A model generated the notes under the pieces. It saw only the letters and a list, made by a program, of their open reading frames with translations. It had not been told where the DNA came from and searched no databases. Shown here one piece after another: positions 40,659 through 49,714 of a DNA stretch of 56,671 nucleotides. Source of the DNA: Peribacillus tepidiphilus (lineage in GTDB: Bacteria; Bacillota; Bacilli; Bacillales; DSM-1321); NCBI RefSeq assembly GCF_009466385.1, contig NZ_WIAQ01000013.1, positions 1-56,671 on the forward strand, in the 5' to 3' direction. The translations under genes were made by a program, and so were the position numbers. The stretch's first letter is position 1; each line of letters opens with the position of its first letter.

Positions 40659-41627
40659 TTATTGAGCGAAGTGTTTTTCAATGTCATCCAGCATTTTGTT
40701 AGCTGCGATTACGCCACCTGCTGTGTTCCAGATTGCGTCATCTACTTTATAAACTTTTCCTGCTTTGGCTACAGAAAGGTTTTTGAATAGTGGGTCCTCA
40801 AGCCATTCTTTTTCAAGCGCAGTTGCTTCTCCAGCTCCATCTTCATATGTAAAGTAGAATAGAACATCTCCGTCCATTGCTGGAATTCTTTCTTTTGTTA
40901 CATTCTTCTCAGCAAAGTCCATCACATCCTGTCCCTCAGGACGAGCAAATCCAAGTTGATCTAACACAACGCCAGAGAAAGAATCTTTGTGATAAATACG
41001 AACATCTCCAGCCATGAAACGAACGATAGAAACCTTTTGGTTCACTTTATCGCCAAGCGTTTCTTTTATTTTGTTAACGCGTTCGTCATATTGTGCAAGT
41101 ACTTCTTTACCTTTTTCCTCTTTGTTCACTGCTTTGGCATACAGAGCAAAATTCTCTTTCCAATCTCCACGAAGTGTTTCGGAGAATACGGTTGGAGCGA
41201 TCTCGTTTAATTGATCATAAAGTTTTTCTTGTCTCATTTTGTTTCCGATAATAAGGTCAGGCTGTAGTGCAGCGATTGCTTCTAGTGTTACTTCACTTTC
41301 TGTACCAACTACTTCTACGCCTTCCATATCTGTTTTAATATGATCGTACCAAGGTTTTCCTGTCCAGGATTGAACTGCACCTACTGGCTTAACACCGAGG
41401 GCTAGTAATGCTTCAGTACCTTCGTTTGTAAGGATGACTACCTTTTCAGGTGTTTTAGGGATTTCAGTTGTTCCCATTGCATGCTCAACTGTATAACTCT
41501 CTTCTTTTGGTTTTTCTTCTTTCTTTGGCTCTTCTTTAGTTGTTTCTTTACCACAAGCCGCTAATATGAAAGCGAATACGATCGTGAGAAGTAGAAATGA
41601 AAAGCCTTTCTTTTTTTGAATCTGCAT
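40659..41627 (-). CDS. Iron-siderophore ABC transporter binding lipoprotein (YfiY-like), 322 aa
   Basis: Lipoprotein with signal peptide, lipobox FILAAC and a Lys/Glu-rich linker (KEEPKKEEKPKEE). The mature domain is a periplasmic_binding_2 fold: VVILTNEGTEALLALGVKPVGAV, ALQPDLIIGNKMRQEK, and WNTAGGVIAANKMLDDI at the end. It resembles B. subtilis YfiY, which binds the citrate-hydroxamates schizokinen and arthrobactin. I chose the ATG at 41627 with AGGAGGTAC ahead; the frame extends to 41714 through the Fur box. Divergent from the permease genes and sharing their Fur-controlled region. Confidence 0.9.
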   Translation of the reverse strand: MQIQKKKGFSFLLLTIVFAFILAACGKETTKEEPKKEEKPKEESYTVEHAMGTTEIPKTPEKVVILTNEGTEALLALGVKPVGAVQSWTGKPWYDHIKTDMEGVEVVGTESEVTLEAIAALQPDLIIGNKMRQEKLYDQLNEIAPTVFSETLRGDWKENFALYAKAVNKEEKGKEVLAQYDERVNKIKETLGDKVNQKVSIVRFMAGDVRIYHKDSFSGVVLDQLGFARPEGQDVMDFAEKNVTKERIPAMDGDVLFYFTYEDGAGEATALEKEWLEDPLFKNLSVAKAGKVYKVDDAIWNTAGGVIAANKMLDDIEKHFAQ

Positions 41628-41655
41628 AGTTGTACCTCCTGTTATGTAGTAATAG

Positions 41656-41670
41656 TGATAATCATTATCA
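41656..41670. promoter_or_regulatory. Perfect Fur box, TGATAATCATTATCA
   Basis: Exact 7-1-7 inverted repeat of the Fur consensus 29 bp upstream of the binding-protein start codon. Iron-loaded Fur would repress the leftward gene. Confidence 0.92.
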
Positions 41671-41722
41671 ATGATTCCATTTCTGATATTATAATGACAA
41701 AAAGAGTTTGTCAATCAATAAT

Positions 41723-41737
41723 TGAAAATGATTTTCA
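41723..41737. promoter_or_regulatory. Second Fur box, TGAAAATGATTTTCA
   Basis: Perfect 7-1-7 palindrome of Fur type, 82 bp before the first permease gene. It should control the rightward operon, giving each of the two divergent units its own box. Confidence 0.9.
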
Positions 41738-41818
41738 TGTTCATTGACTACTACATTCTAATCCATTAGACTTATAGAAGAAAAAGATATTTTGTTCTTC
41801 GGGAGAGGGAAATGCATC

Positions 41819-42823
41819 ATGTTACTGAAAAAAACTTGGCATAAGTGGCTAGGTTTCTCGAGTTTATGTATTCTTTTATTATTTTTGCTATGTGCCAGCA
41901 TAGTATATGGATATACAAATACTTCTTGGAGCATGGCTTGGGATTCTTTCTTTTATTTTGACGGATCCAATGAACACATCGTGCTTCAAACAGTTAGGCT
42001 TCCAAGAGCAGTGATTGCAGCTTCCGTAGGCGCTTGTCTAGCTGTTGCTGGTGTACTTATGCAAACATTGACAAAAAATCCGCTTGCTTCACCTGGAGTT
42101 TTCGGTATCAATGCGGGGGCAGGATTTGCAGTTGTTGTTGCGGTTACTGTTTTTCAAGTGTCGAATTTGCAGACCTATACATGGATTGCGTTTTTAGGTG
42201 CAGCTTTTGCAGCTTTTGGAGTGTATGTGGTGGGGTCCTTAGGAAGAGAAGGCTTAACTCCTATGAAACTAACATTGGCAGGTGCTGCGATGGCTGCTAT
42301 GTTCTCATCTCTTACACAAGGCTTACTAGTACATAATGAATCAGCACTTGAACAAGTGCTTTTTTGGCTGGCAGGTTCGGTTCAAGGAAGAAAGTTAGAG
42401 TCACTTGTTGCAGTACTTCCATATATTGTTGTAGGACTGCTTGTTTCCTATTTGCTTTCAAGCAAATTAAATCTCCTTTCTATGGGAGATGACGTTGCAA
42501 AAGGATTGGGTTTAAAGGTTGGATTTATTAAATTACTTTCTGCTCTATGCATTATTCTATTAGCGGGAAGTGCTGTAGCTGTTTCAGGTCCAATAGGTTT
42601 TGTTGGAGTAGTGATTCCTCACATTGCAAGATCCATTGTTGGTGTTGACCATAAATGGGTTATACCTTTCAGTGCAGGATTGGGCGGAGTATTACTGGTT
42701 GCAGCTGATATTTCAGCTAGATATATAGTAATGCCTGAGGAAGTACCAGTAGGTGTTATGACGGCAGTTATCGGAACTCCCTTCTTTATTTACATTGCTA
42801 GAAAGGGGTTTAATGCAAAGTGA
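41819..42823 (+). CDS. Siderophore ABC transporter permease (YfiZ-like), 334 aa
   Basis: FecCD-family permease with about ten helices. It carries RLPRAVIAASVGACLAVAGVLMQTLTKNPLASPGVFGINAGAG, split here as residues 61-104, and GPIGFVGVVIPHIARSIVG near 255, both family hallmarks. The ATG at 41819 follows GGGAGAGGGA; the 41792 start has no site. It forms an operon with the next permease, ATPase and reductase genes, controlled by the Fur box at 41723. Confidence 0.9.
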   Translation: MLLKKTWHKWLGFSSLCILLLFLLCASIVYGYTNTSWSMAWDSFFYFDGSNEHIVLQTVRLPRAVIAASVGACLAVAGVLMQTLTKNPLASPGVFGINAGAGFAVVVAVTVFQVSNLQTYTWIAFLGAAFAAFGVYVVGSLGREGLTPMKLTLAGAAMAAMFSSLTQGLLVHNESALEQVLFWLAGSVQGRKLESLVAVLPYIVVGLLVSYLLSSKLNLLSMGDDVAKGLGLKVGFIKLLSALCIILLAGSAVAVSGPIGFVGVVIPHIARSIVGVDHKWVIPFSAGLGGVLLVAADISARYIVMPEEVPVGVMTAVIGTPFFIYIARKGFNAK

Positions 42824-43878
42824 GTATGCAAAAATATACAAGCTTTCGAATCGGACGTAACCTGTCATTTTTAATAGATAAAAAAGCTTCCTTCGTCGTT
42901 TTCATTTTGTTGCTTATTACTGTAGGTGTCACCATTGTAAGCGCCTCGATCGGACAATTATATATCTCCCCTCTCGAAGTTGTGAAAGCATTGGCTGGGG
43001 CAGGAAATGATATGCATCAAACTGTGATCCATTCTTTCCGTTTACCAAGAATCCTTATTGCTTTACTCGTAGGGATGTCGCTAGCGGTTGCAGGTGGTAT
43101 TTTGCAAGGGGTAATTAGAAACCCTCTTGCTTCACCAGATATCATAGGTCTTACAGGCGGGGCTTCAGTTGCGGTTGTAGGATTTTTGGCAATTTTTAGT
43201 GATGATAATAACTCATTAGTGGTAAGTATTAATTGGCTTCCTCTTTCAGCATTTATTGGAGCATCTGTAACAGCGATCATTGTTTATATACTGGCATGGA
43301 AAAATGGAGTGTCACCTATTAGGCTTGTTCTTGTTGGTGTAGGTATATCTGCATTGATGCAGGCAGGTACTACTATGATGATGATTATGGGTCCGATCTT
43401 TCAAGCTTCACAGGCTAATATTTGGATTACTGGTACTGTAAACGGATCGAAATGGGCGGATGTGAAGATCTTATTTCCACTTGTTATAGCCCTTTTATTC
43501 ATTGTTTTGGTTCTTGCAAGAAATCTTAACGTACAAGAACTAGGAGAAGAAATTGCCGTTAGTGTAGGAAGTAAGATTCAAGCACAAAGATTCATGCTAA
43601 TTGCTGCAGCTACTGCATTGACGGGAGGAGCTGTTGCATTTGCAGGAGGTATTGGATTTGTTGGATTAATGGCTCCTCATATGGCGAGGAGATTGGTAGG
43701 CAGTGCTTTTGGTGCGCTATTACCTACCTCAGCACTAATTGGAGCGCTGCTCGTTATGATTGCAGATTTAATAGGAAGAATATTATTTGCTCCGTTAGAA
43801 ATTCCAGCAGGAGTTTTTACAGCCAGTATCGGAGCTCCATACTTTATCTATCTTCTTTATAAAACACGTCATTCCTAA
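42820..43878 (+). CDS. Siderophore ABC transporter permease (YfhA-like), 352 aa
   Basis: Second FecCD permease, pairing with the previous one to form the membrane channel. RLPRILIALLVGMSLAVAGG, RNPLASPDIIGLTGGASV and GGIGFVGLMAPHMARRLVG are the matching family segments. The GTG start overlaps the previous stop as GTGA with AAAGGGG upstream; the ATG at 42826 is the alternative. It resembles B. subtilis YfhA. Confidence 0.9.
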   Translation: MSMQKYTSFRIGRNLSFLIDKKASFVVFILLLITVGVTIVSASIGQLYISPLEVVKALAGAGNDMHQTVIHSFRLPRILIALLVGMSLAVAGGILQGVIRNPLASPDIIGLTGGASVAVVGFLAIFSDDNNSLVVSINWLPLSAFIGASVTAIIVYILAWKNGVSPIRLVLVGVGISALMQAGTTMMMIMGPIFQASQANIWITGTVNGSKWADVKILFPLVIALLFIVLVLARNLNVQELGEEIAVSVGSKIQAQRFMLIAAATALTGGAVAFAGGIGFVGLMAPHMARRLVGSAFGALLPTSALIGALLVMIADLIGRILFAPLEIPAGVFTASIGAPYFIYLLYKTRHS

Positions 43879-43896
43879 TAGAGAGGTTTTAAAAAT

Positions 43897-44721
43897 ATGG
43901 AAGCAATTTTAACAAAATCATTAACATTATCATATGGCGATCAAAATATTATTGAAGGTTTGGATTTGTACATTCCAAAGGGAGAAATTACGGTTTTTAT
44001 CGGAAGTAATGGATCTGGTAAATCAACCTTGCTTAGATCGATTGCACGTCTTTTAAAACCTAAGACGGGCACTATCCTGCTTGATGGAGAAGCGATCGCA
44101 AAGCTTCCTACAAAAGAAATTGCCAAGAGGATGGCTATTCTTCCTCAATCTCCTTTGGCACCAGAAGGGCTTACTGTTTTGCAACTCGTGAAGCAGGGAA
44201 GATACCCATATCAAACTTGGTATAAGCAGTGGTCAGAAGAAGATGAAGAAAAAGTCATGTATGCACTGAAAGCAACAGGGGTCGAACATTTAAAGGATCG
44301 CCCGGTTGACTCACTTTCAGGTGGACAGCGCCAAAGAGCATGGATTGCGATGATTTTGGCACAGGATACAGATACAATTCTGTTGGATGAGCCTACTACT
44401 TATTTGGATATGACTCATCAAATTGAGATCCTAGACCTGCTTTTTGAACTAAACGAAAAAGAAAACCGTACGATTGTGATGGTGCTTCACGATTTGAATC
44501 TTGCCTGCCGCTATGCTCATAACATTGTGGCGATTAAGGATAAGAAGATTTTTGCTCAAGGTAAGCCGGAATTTGTTGTGAATTGCTCCCTTGTTAAAAA
44601 CGTCTTTCAGATGGATTGCGAAGTGACAGTAGACCCGATTTTTGGAACTCCATTATGCATTCCACACGGTAAAGGAAGATGCATTTTGAAAAACAATACT
44701 GTTTTGGATGCAACCGTGTAA
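43897..44721 (+). CDS. yusV: Siderophore ABC transporter ATPase (YusV-like), 274 aa
   Basis: ATP-binding subunit for iron-siderophore import. Walker A is IGSNGSGKST, Q-loop in LPQSPLAPEGLT, signature LSGGQRQRA, Walker B TILLDEPT and the switch His in VMVLHDLN. The whole length and the C-terminal GTPLCIPHGKGR agree with B. subtilis YusV, which serves several siderophore permeases including YfiZ-YfhA. In B. subtilis it lies elsewhere; here it is in the same operon as the permeases. Confidence 0.92.
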   Translation: MEAILTKSLTLSYGDQNIIEGLDLYIPKGEITVFIGSNGSGKSTLLRSIARLLKPKTGTILLDGEAIAKLPTKEIAKRMAILPQSPLAPEGLTVLQLVKQGRYPYQTWYKQWSEEDEEKVMYALKATGVEHLKDRPVDSLSGGQRQRAWIAMILAQDTDTILLDEPTTYLDMTHQIEILDLLFELNEKENRTIVMVLHDLNLACRYAHNIVAIKDKKIFAQGKPEFVVNCSLVKNVFQMDCEVTVDPIFGTPLCIPHGKGRCILKNNTVLDATV

Positions 44722-44792
44722 GGGGGTCAAGCTACTAATTCATTGGTTGACTAGGTTTTGCTTTCCTAAAATATAGAATGGGAGGCTTAGGA

Positions 44793-45554
44793 ATGAAGCT
44801 TTCACAGCATGATATTGAAAAGCTTAAGCCATATCGTTTCTTTGATCACACTAACCCATTCGTTGTTAAAGAAACATTTGCTTCGGTTTTTAACGATGAG
44901 AGACAAGCTTTGATAGAGCTTGAAAGAATTTGTGAGGTTATGAATGCTCCTGATTTAAAAGTAGCAGCATCCATATTCATGAAGCGATATGCGTTTTTGC
45001 CTGTTATAACCTTGTACAGTATGACAATGCTTAGAAAAAAATTGAATCCTTCCATTCAAAATATTTCATTTATTGATTCATTTGAGAATGATATGTGGCT
45101 TCCGAGTATTAAATTTCAAAGCATGTCATCTATTGATATGGACACTGATTATCCTCATTTAAGGGAAAAGCTTTACAGAGAATTATTTGCTCAACATATT
45201 TATGATGTAATGGATACTCTATCTCGGGTGACGAAACTTTCTAAGTTGATTATGTGGGAAAATATTGGAATTTATCTTTTTTGGCTGTACGAAAGCTTGC
45301 TGGAAGAAAATAAAGATCCTATGATTCATCAGCTAATCACAGAAGATTTTCATTTTCTTCTTGATGATCAGAATGCAAAATTATTTGGGCCCTATAATCA
45401 TAATCCATTAAAAAGGTACTTCCACGAAAAAAGGTATATTCAACCATACGACGCACATGTTCGTGTACGATCTACTTGTTGTTTTTCATATAGGCTAGAT
45501 GAAAAAGAAAACAGATGTAAAACATGTCCTCAAGCTTGTAAGAAATTGAGATAA
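44793..45554 (+). CDS. FhuF-like siderophore iron reductase, 253 aa
   Basis: Probable cytoplasmic reductase releasing iron from imported ferric siderophore. The C-terminal end holds the [2Fe-2S] ligands in the FhuF pattern C-C-x11-C-x2-C (STCCFSYR, then RCKTCPQ). The N-terminal two thirds are helix-rich and include SIFMKRYAFLPVITLYSMTM, common to FhuF and the IucA/IucC-associated domain. The ATG at 44793 follows GGGAGGCTTAG. It is the last gene of the Fur-regulated operon, which is logical for its role. Confidence 0.88.
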   Translation: MKLSQHDIEKLKPYRFFDHTNPFVVKETFASVFNDERQALIELERICEVMNAPDLKVAASIFMKRYAFLPVITLYSMTMLRKKLNPSIQNISFIDSFENDMWLPSIKFQSMSSIDMDTDYPHLREKLYRELFAQHIYDVMDTLSRVTKLSKLIMWENIGIYLFWLYESLLEENKDPMIHQLITEDFHFLLDDQNAKLFGPYNHNPLKRYFHEKRYIQPYDAHVRVRSTCCFSYRLDEKENRCKTCPQACKKLR

Positions 45555-45561
45555 TCATGAT

Positions 45562-45595
45562 GAGAAACCGTAATACATAAGGTTTCTCTTTTTTT
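45562..45595 (+). terminator. Terminator of the siderophore uptake operon
   Basis: GAGAAACC (45562-45569) and GGTTTCTC (45581-45588) followed by seven T, 8 bp after the stop. The following stretch to 45928 has no gene; a cre-like sequence TGTATACGTTTTCA lies at 45894-45907 and a TCGAAATTTCGA palindrome near 45832. Confidence 0.88.
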
Positions 45596-45928
45596 AAATA
45601 GACAGAAAAGTGCTCTTGCGTGAATGCTTCCTCCAACACCCAATAAACATACATTTTATTATTGCAGTACTGAGTTAAAATATAATTTCAGTTTTACCGG
45701 AAATAGCAATATTCTGGATAAATAATCAAAAATTTCAGTATTTTAAAAGGTGAAAAAATAATATAAAATTATTTTATAAAAATAATAGTTATGAATATTC
45801 AAATACAAAATAAAGTGATAAAATAAAAATGTCGAAATTTCGAACTTTTTGTTGAATGTTTATCTAATGCATTCTTTTATTAAAAAAATAATTTGTATAC
45901 GTTTTCAATTTGACTGGAGGTTTATAGA

Positions 45929-46846
45929 ATGGAACAAGCAATGAGAGATTTCTTCCTCTTTTTATCAAAAAATAAAAGTATGACAAAACTGGCAAAAAAA
46001 TATGGTCTTCGTTTTGGAGCTTCTCGTTTCGTTGCAGGAGAAACGATTGATAAGGCGACAAATGTCATCAAAGAACTTAATAAGCAAGGGTTATGTGTAA
46101 CGATTGATTATTTAGGTGAATTTGTTGACAACGTAGCTGAAGCTAATGAGATGGCTGATCATTCAATTGAGGCTATTAAAGCCATCGGAAGAGAAAAACT
46201 GGATTCCCAGCTTTCATTAAAAATGACAAGTATGGGGCTTGATATATCAGATGAAGCTGTTATGCGTAATATGAGAAGAATTTTGGATGCAGCAAAAGAA
46301 AACAATGTGTTCGTAACGATCGATATGGAAGATTATTCGAGATGTCAAAAAACCTTAGATATCTTCAAACAGCTTAAGTCTGAGTATGATAATGTAGGAA
46401 CAGTTATCCAAGCTTATTTATATAGAACAGTAAACGATATTGAGGATCTAAATCAATATCATCCGAACCTTCGTCTTGTAAAAGGAGCTTATAAAGAATC
46501 GCCTGAAGTAGCCTTCCCAGAAAAGAAAGATGTTGACGAAAACTTTAAAAAAATTATTAAAATGCACCTATTAAATGGCAACTATACAGCGGTTGCAACT
46601 CATGACGATGCAATCATCGAATATACTAAGCAGCTTGTAAAAGAGCATAACATTCCAAACGATCAATTTGAATTTCAAATGCTCTATGGAATTCGTACAG
46701 AAAGACAGCTTGAGCTTGTGAAAGAAGGCTACAAAATGCGTGTATATGTACCGTATGGAACCGACTGGTATGGATATTTCATGCGTCGATTAGCTGAGAG
46801 ACCTGCCAATGTTGCCTTTGTTCTTAAAGGAATTTTCAAAAAATAA
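45929..46846 (+). CDS. fadM: Proline dehydrogenase (FadM/YusM), 305 aa
   Basis: FAD-dependent enzyme oxidising proline to pyrroline-5-carboxylate, feeding electrons to quinone. TIM-barrel motifs are LRLVKGAYKES (substrate Lys region), ATHDD, FQMLYGIRTE and the C-terminal RVYVPYGTDWYGYFMRRLAERPAN. It is next to the beta-oxidation operon as in B. subtilis, where yusM is named fadM; the pyrroline-5-carboxylate dehydrogenase gene is not here. A TGGAGG site lies before the ATG. A cre-like sequence ahead of it suggests catabolite control. Confidence 0.92.
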   Translation: MEQAMRDFFLFLSKNKSMTKLAKKYGLRFGASRFVAGETIDKATNVIKELNKQGLCVTIDYLGEFVDNVAEANEMADHSIEAIKAIGREKLDSQLSLKMTSMGLDISDEAVMRNMRRILDAAKENNVFVTIDMEDYSRCQKTLDIFKQLKSEYDNVGTVIQAYLYRTVNDIEDLNQYHPNLRLVKGAYKESPEVAFPEKKDVDENFKKIIKMHLLNGNYTAVATHDDAIIEYTKQLVKEHNIPNDQFEFQMLYGIRTERQLELVKEGYKMRVYVPYGTDWYGYFMRRLAERPANVAFVLKGIFKK

Positions 46847-46860
46847 TATATATGTAATAA

Positions 46861-46895
46861 CCCCGCTAAACCTGTATAGTTAGCGGGGATTTTTT
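46861..46895 (+). terminator. Terminator of fadM
   Basis: CCCCGCTAA (46861-46869) pairs with TTAGCGGGG (46880-46888), then TTTTTT. A second stem, AAGCGG with CCGCTT at about 46904-46922, serves the opposing yuzL gene. Confidence 0.9.
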
Positions 46896-46924
46896 CAGAG
46901 CTAAGCGGGCGCAATCCGCTTTTC

Positions 46925-47056
46925 TTATTTCTTGTATTGGTTGTTTTGGCTATTTACTTTGCCTCCGCCGTCCATTTCAACGGTAGGACCAGCATTTCCT
47001 TTTACACTGGCTGCACTCACCCCAGCTTTAGAAGGGTTTTTCTTAAACTTTGCCAT
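46925..47056 (-). CDS. yuzL: YuzL-like small protein, 43 aa
   Basis: Short frame that is missed by usual length limits. The product begins MAKFKKNPSKAGVSAASVKG, continues NAGPTVEMDGGG and ends KVNSQNNQYKK. The SKAGVSA.SVKGNAGPT pattern is that of B. subtilis YuzL, found in the same place between fadM and fadN. It is small, basic and probably unstructured; spore association is suspected for the family but not shown here. AAGAGGTGATGA precedes the ATG. Confidence 0.9.
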   Translation of the reverse strand: MAKFKKNPSKAGVSAASVKGNAGPTVEMDGGGKVNSQNNQYKK

Positions 47057-47210
47057 ATTCATCACCTCTTTCAATATCATGTCCAAAATGCAAGTAAAAA
47101 TAAGATGCGAAAGATTTGTAATTTTTAGTCTATTGATTATTGCGGAATTTTCAAAAATCTTTTATAATAGAAGTAAGAAGAAAATTTTTGAATTTTTTTT
47201 GCTCAAAAAA

Positions 47211-47228
47211 TGAATGAGTATTCATTCA
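47211..47228. promoter_or_regulatory. FadR operator, TGAATGAGTATTCATTCA
   Basis: Perfect 18-bp palindrome matching the FadR (YsiA) box of Bacillus, 18 bp upstream of the fadN start. Long-chain acyl-CoA would release FadR and switch on fadN-fadA-fadE. It overlaps the first codons of the longest open frame (47210), which is therefore not the true start. Confidence 0.95.
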
Positions 47229-47245
47229 AAAGTGTAAAGGGGGAT

Positions 47246-49636
47246 ATGAAGTTGGTTCGACAAATTCAAAAAGCCGCAGTATTAGGATCCGGTGTAATGG
47301 GATCTGGAATCGCTGCACACCTCGCAAACATTGGAATTCCAACATTACTACTCGATATCGTTCCTCGTGAGCTTACGGAGGATGAAAAGAAAAAAGGACT
47401 TACTCTTGAAGATCCTCAGGTTAGAAATCGAATTAGCCAAGGAAATTTACAGAAGCTATTGAAGCAAAAGCCAGCTCCATTAACATCAAAGAAAAATATT
47501 GCTTTGATACAAGCGGGAAACTTTGAAGATGATATGAAGCGACTTAGCGAAGTTGATTGGATTATTGAAGTGGTTGTGGAAAATCTTGATATTAAGAAAA
47601 AAGTATTTGAGCAAGTCGATCAATACAGAAAGCTTGGAAGTATTGTTAGTTCCAATACATCTGGCATCTCTGTTGAAGCAATGGCTGAAGGACGATCAGA
47701 AGATTTTCAACGTCACTTCTTAGGTACGCACTTTTTCAACCCGCCTCGCTACCTAAAGCTTCTTGAAATTATTCCTACTAAGAAGACCGACCCTGAAGTG
47801 CTTTCGTTTATGAAGCAATTTGGAGAGGATGTTTTAGGTAAAGGTGTAGTCGAAGCGAAAGACACGCCGAATTTTATTGCAAACCGTATCGGTACCTACG
47901 GTTTATTGGTAACAGTGAAAGAAATGACTAAGGGGGGCTACAGTGTTGGAGAAGTAGACTCCGTAACGGGTCCTCTAGTCGGAAGGCCGAAAAGTGCTAC
48001 CTTCCGTACGTTGGATGTTGTTGGGCTTGATACATTTGCTCATGTCGCTAAAAACGTCTACGACCAAGTAGAAGGAGAAGAGAAAGAAGTCTTTGAAGTT
48101 CCTGACTTTATGAAAAAGATGCTCGAAAACGGATGGCTTGGATCTAAATCCGGTCAAGGATTTTTCTTGAAGCAAGGAAAAGAAATTCTAGAGCTAAATC
48201 CAAATACACTTCAATATGAAGAAAGAAAGAAGCTAAAAACGCCTTCCACTGAAATGAGTAAGCAAGAAAAAGGTCTTTCAAATAAACTGAAAGCGCTTGT
48301 TTACAGCAAAGACCGTGCTGGAACATTGCTATGGAATATTTTTAGTCCTGTTCTTGTTTATTCAGCTGAACTTCTTGGAACGATTGCCGATGACATTGTA
48401 GCGATTGACAATGCGATGAAATGGGGCTTTGGATGGGAACTAGGTCCTTTTGAGACATGGGATGCGATCGGAGTGGAAAAATCCGTAGCCAAGATGAAAG
48501 AAGAAGGTAAAAAGGTTCCAGAGTGGGTAGAGGACATGCTGGCAAGCGGTGTAACGAGCTTTTATCAAGAGCGGGAGGACGGATTATATTTCTATCATAA
48601 AGGTGAATTTAAGCTGTTAGAAGAAAATCCAAAGGTTATCAATCTTAAGCGCTTGAAAAAGCAAAAAGGAGTCATCAAGAAAAATTCTGGTGCAAGCTTC
48701 ATTGACCTTGGAGATGGTGTAGCGCTTTTGGAGTTTCATTCTCCGAACAATGCGATTGGCCTTGACATCATTCAAATGATTAATTTTGCTGTCGATGAAG
48801 TGGAAAAGAATTTTAAAGGGCTCGTGATCGGTAATCAGGGTAAAAACTTCTGTGTGGGTGCAAATCTTGCCATGATCTTGATGGAAGCACAAGATGACAA
48901 CATCTTCGAGATTGACATGGTCGTGCGACACTTCCAGCAAGCGATGATGAAAATCAAATATTCTTCTAAGCCGGTCGTTGCTGCACCATTTGGCATGACG
49001 TTAGGCGGTGGAACGGAAGTTTGCTTGCCAGCAGCCCATATCCAAGCCTCTGCTGAAACGTACATGGGATTAGTAGAGGTTGGTGTCGGTCTAATTCCTG
49101 GCGGCGGAGGAAACAAGGAATTGTATATTAAGCATTTAGAAAGCATGCCAAGCGGAGTAGAATTTGATCTTCAAAAAGTAGCGAACAAAGTGTTTGAAAC
49201 GATTGCTATGGCAAAAGTGTCTACGTCTGGTGAAGAAGCAAGAGATTTGAACCTATTAAATCGTACGGATGGAATAAGCGTAAATGGAGACCATCTTCTG
49301 TATGATGCAAAGCAAGCGGTGCTTTCTCTTTACGAAAAAGGATATAAGCCTCCTGTTCGTAAAAAAATTCCTGTTGTTGGAGAAACTGGTTATGCCACAT
49401 TATTGCTTGGTGCACAAGCAATGTATTTATCCGGCTACATTTCTGAGCATGACTTAAAGATTGCGAAGAAGCTGGCCTTTGTCATTGCAGGCGGAAAGGT
49501 GCCATACGGAACAGAAGTGGATGAACAATATTTGTTAGACCTTGAAAGAGAAGCATTCCTAAGTTTAGTAGAACAACCGAAATCTCAAGCAAGAATGCAG
49601 CATATGCTTGTAAAAGGAAAGCCGTTAAGAAACTAA
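47246..49636 (+). CDS. fadN: FadN, 3-hydroxyacyl-CoA dehydrogenase/enoyl-CoA hydratase, 796 aa
   Basis: Two-domain beta-oxidation enzyme. The N-terminal dehydrogenase part has AAVLGSGVMGSGIAAHLA (NAD loop) and VSSNTSGISVEAMAEG plus HFFNPPRYLKLLEIIPT (catalytic His-Glu pair); the C-terminal part is a crotonase fold with KNFCVGANLAMILMEAQ and GMTLGGGTEVCLPAAHIQ. The protein agrees with B. subtilis FadN along its whole length. I chose 47246 because the FadR box occupies 47211-47228; AAAGGGGGAT is rather close, so TTG at 47252 is an alternative. First gene of fadN-fadA-fadE. Confidence 0.95.
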   Translation: MKLVRQIQKAAVLGSGVMGSGIAAHLANIGIPTLLLDIVPRELTEDEKKKGLTLEDPQVRNRISQGNLQKLLKQKPAPLTSKKNIALIQAGNFEDDMKRLSEVDWIIEVVVENLDIKKKVFEQVDQYRKLGSIVSSNTSGISVEAMAEGRSEDFQRHFLGTHFFNPPRYLKLLEIIPTKKTDPEVLSFMKQFGEDVLGKGVVEAKDTPNFIANRIGTYGLLVTVKEMTKGGYSVGEVDSVTGPLVGRPKSATFRTLDVVGLDTFAHVAKNVYDQVEGEEKEVFEVPDFMKKMLENGWLGSKSGQGFFLKQGKEILELNPNTLQYEERKKLKTPSTEMSKQEKGLSNKLKALVYSKDRAGTLLWNIFSPVLVYSAELLGTIADDIVAIDNAMKWGFGWELGPFETWDAIGVEKSVAKMKEEGKKVPEWVEDMLASGVTSFYQEREDGLYFYHKGEFKLLEENPKVINLKRLKKQKGVIKKNSGASFIDLGDGVALLEFHSPNNAIGLDIIQMINFAVDEVEKNFKGLVIGNQGKNFCVGANLAMILMEAQDDNIFEIDMVVRHFQQAMMKIKYSSKPVVAAPFGMTLGGGTEVCLPAAHIQASAETYMGLVEVGVGLIPGGGGNKELYIKHLESMPSGVEFDLQKVANKVFETIAMAKVSTSGEEARDLNLLNRTDGISVNGDHLLYDAKQAVLSLYEKGYKPPVRKKIPVVGETGYATLLLGAQAMYLSGYISEHDLKIAKKLAFVIAGGKVPYGTEVDEQYLLDLEREAFLSLVEQPKSQARMQHMLVKGKPLRN

Positions 49637-49714
49637 TAGATTCATTCAGTCCTAGGCAGGGGGTCTCTGTCTGGCTGAAACAAAAAATTTCCAAATATGG
49701 CAAGGGGGATCGAC

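Noticed and set aside
45894-45907. CcpA cre site TGTATACGTTTTCA in front of fadM
   Set aside because: It fits a loose consensus with one mismatch and is biologically reasonable, but such matches are common in A/T-rich DNA, so it is only mentioned and not called as a separate feature.
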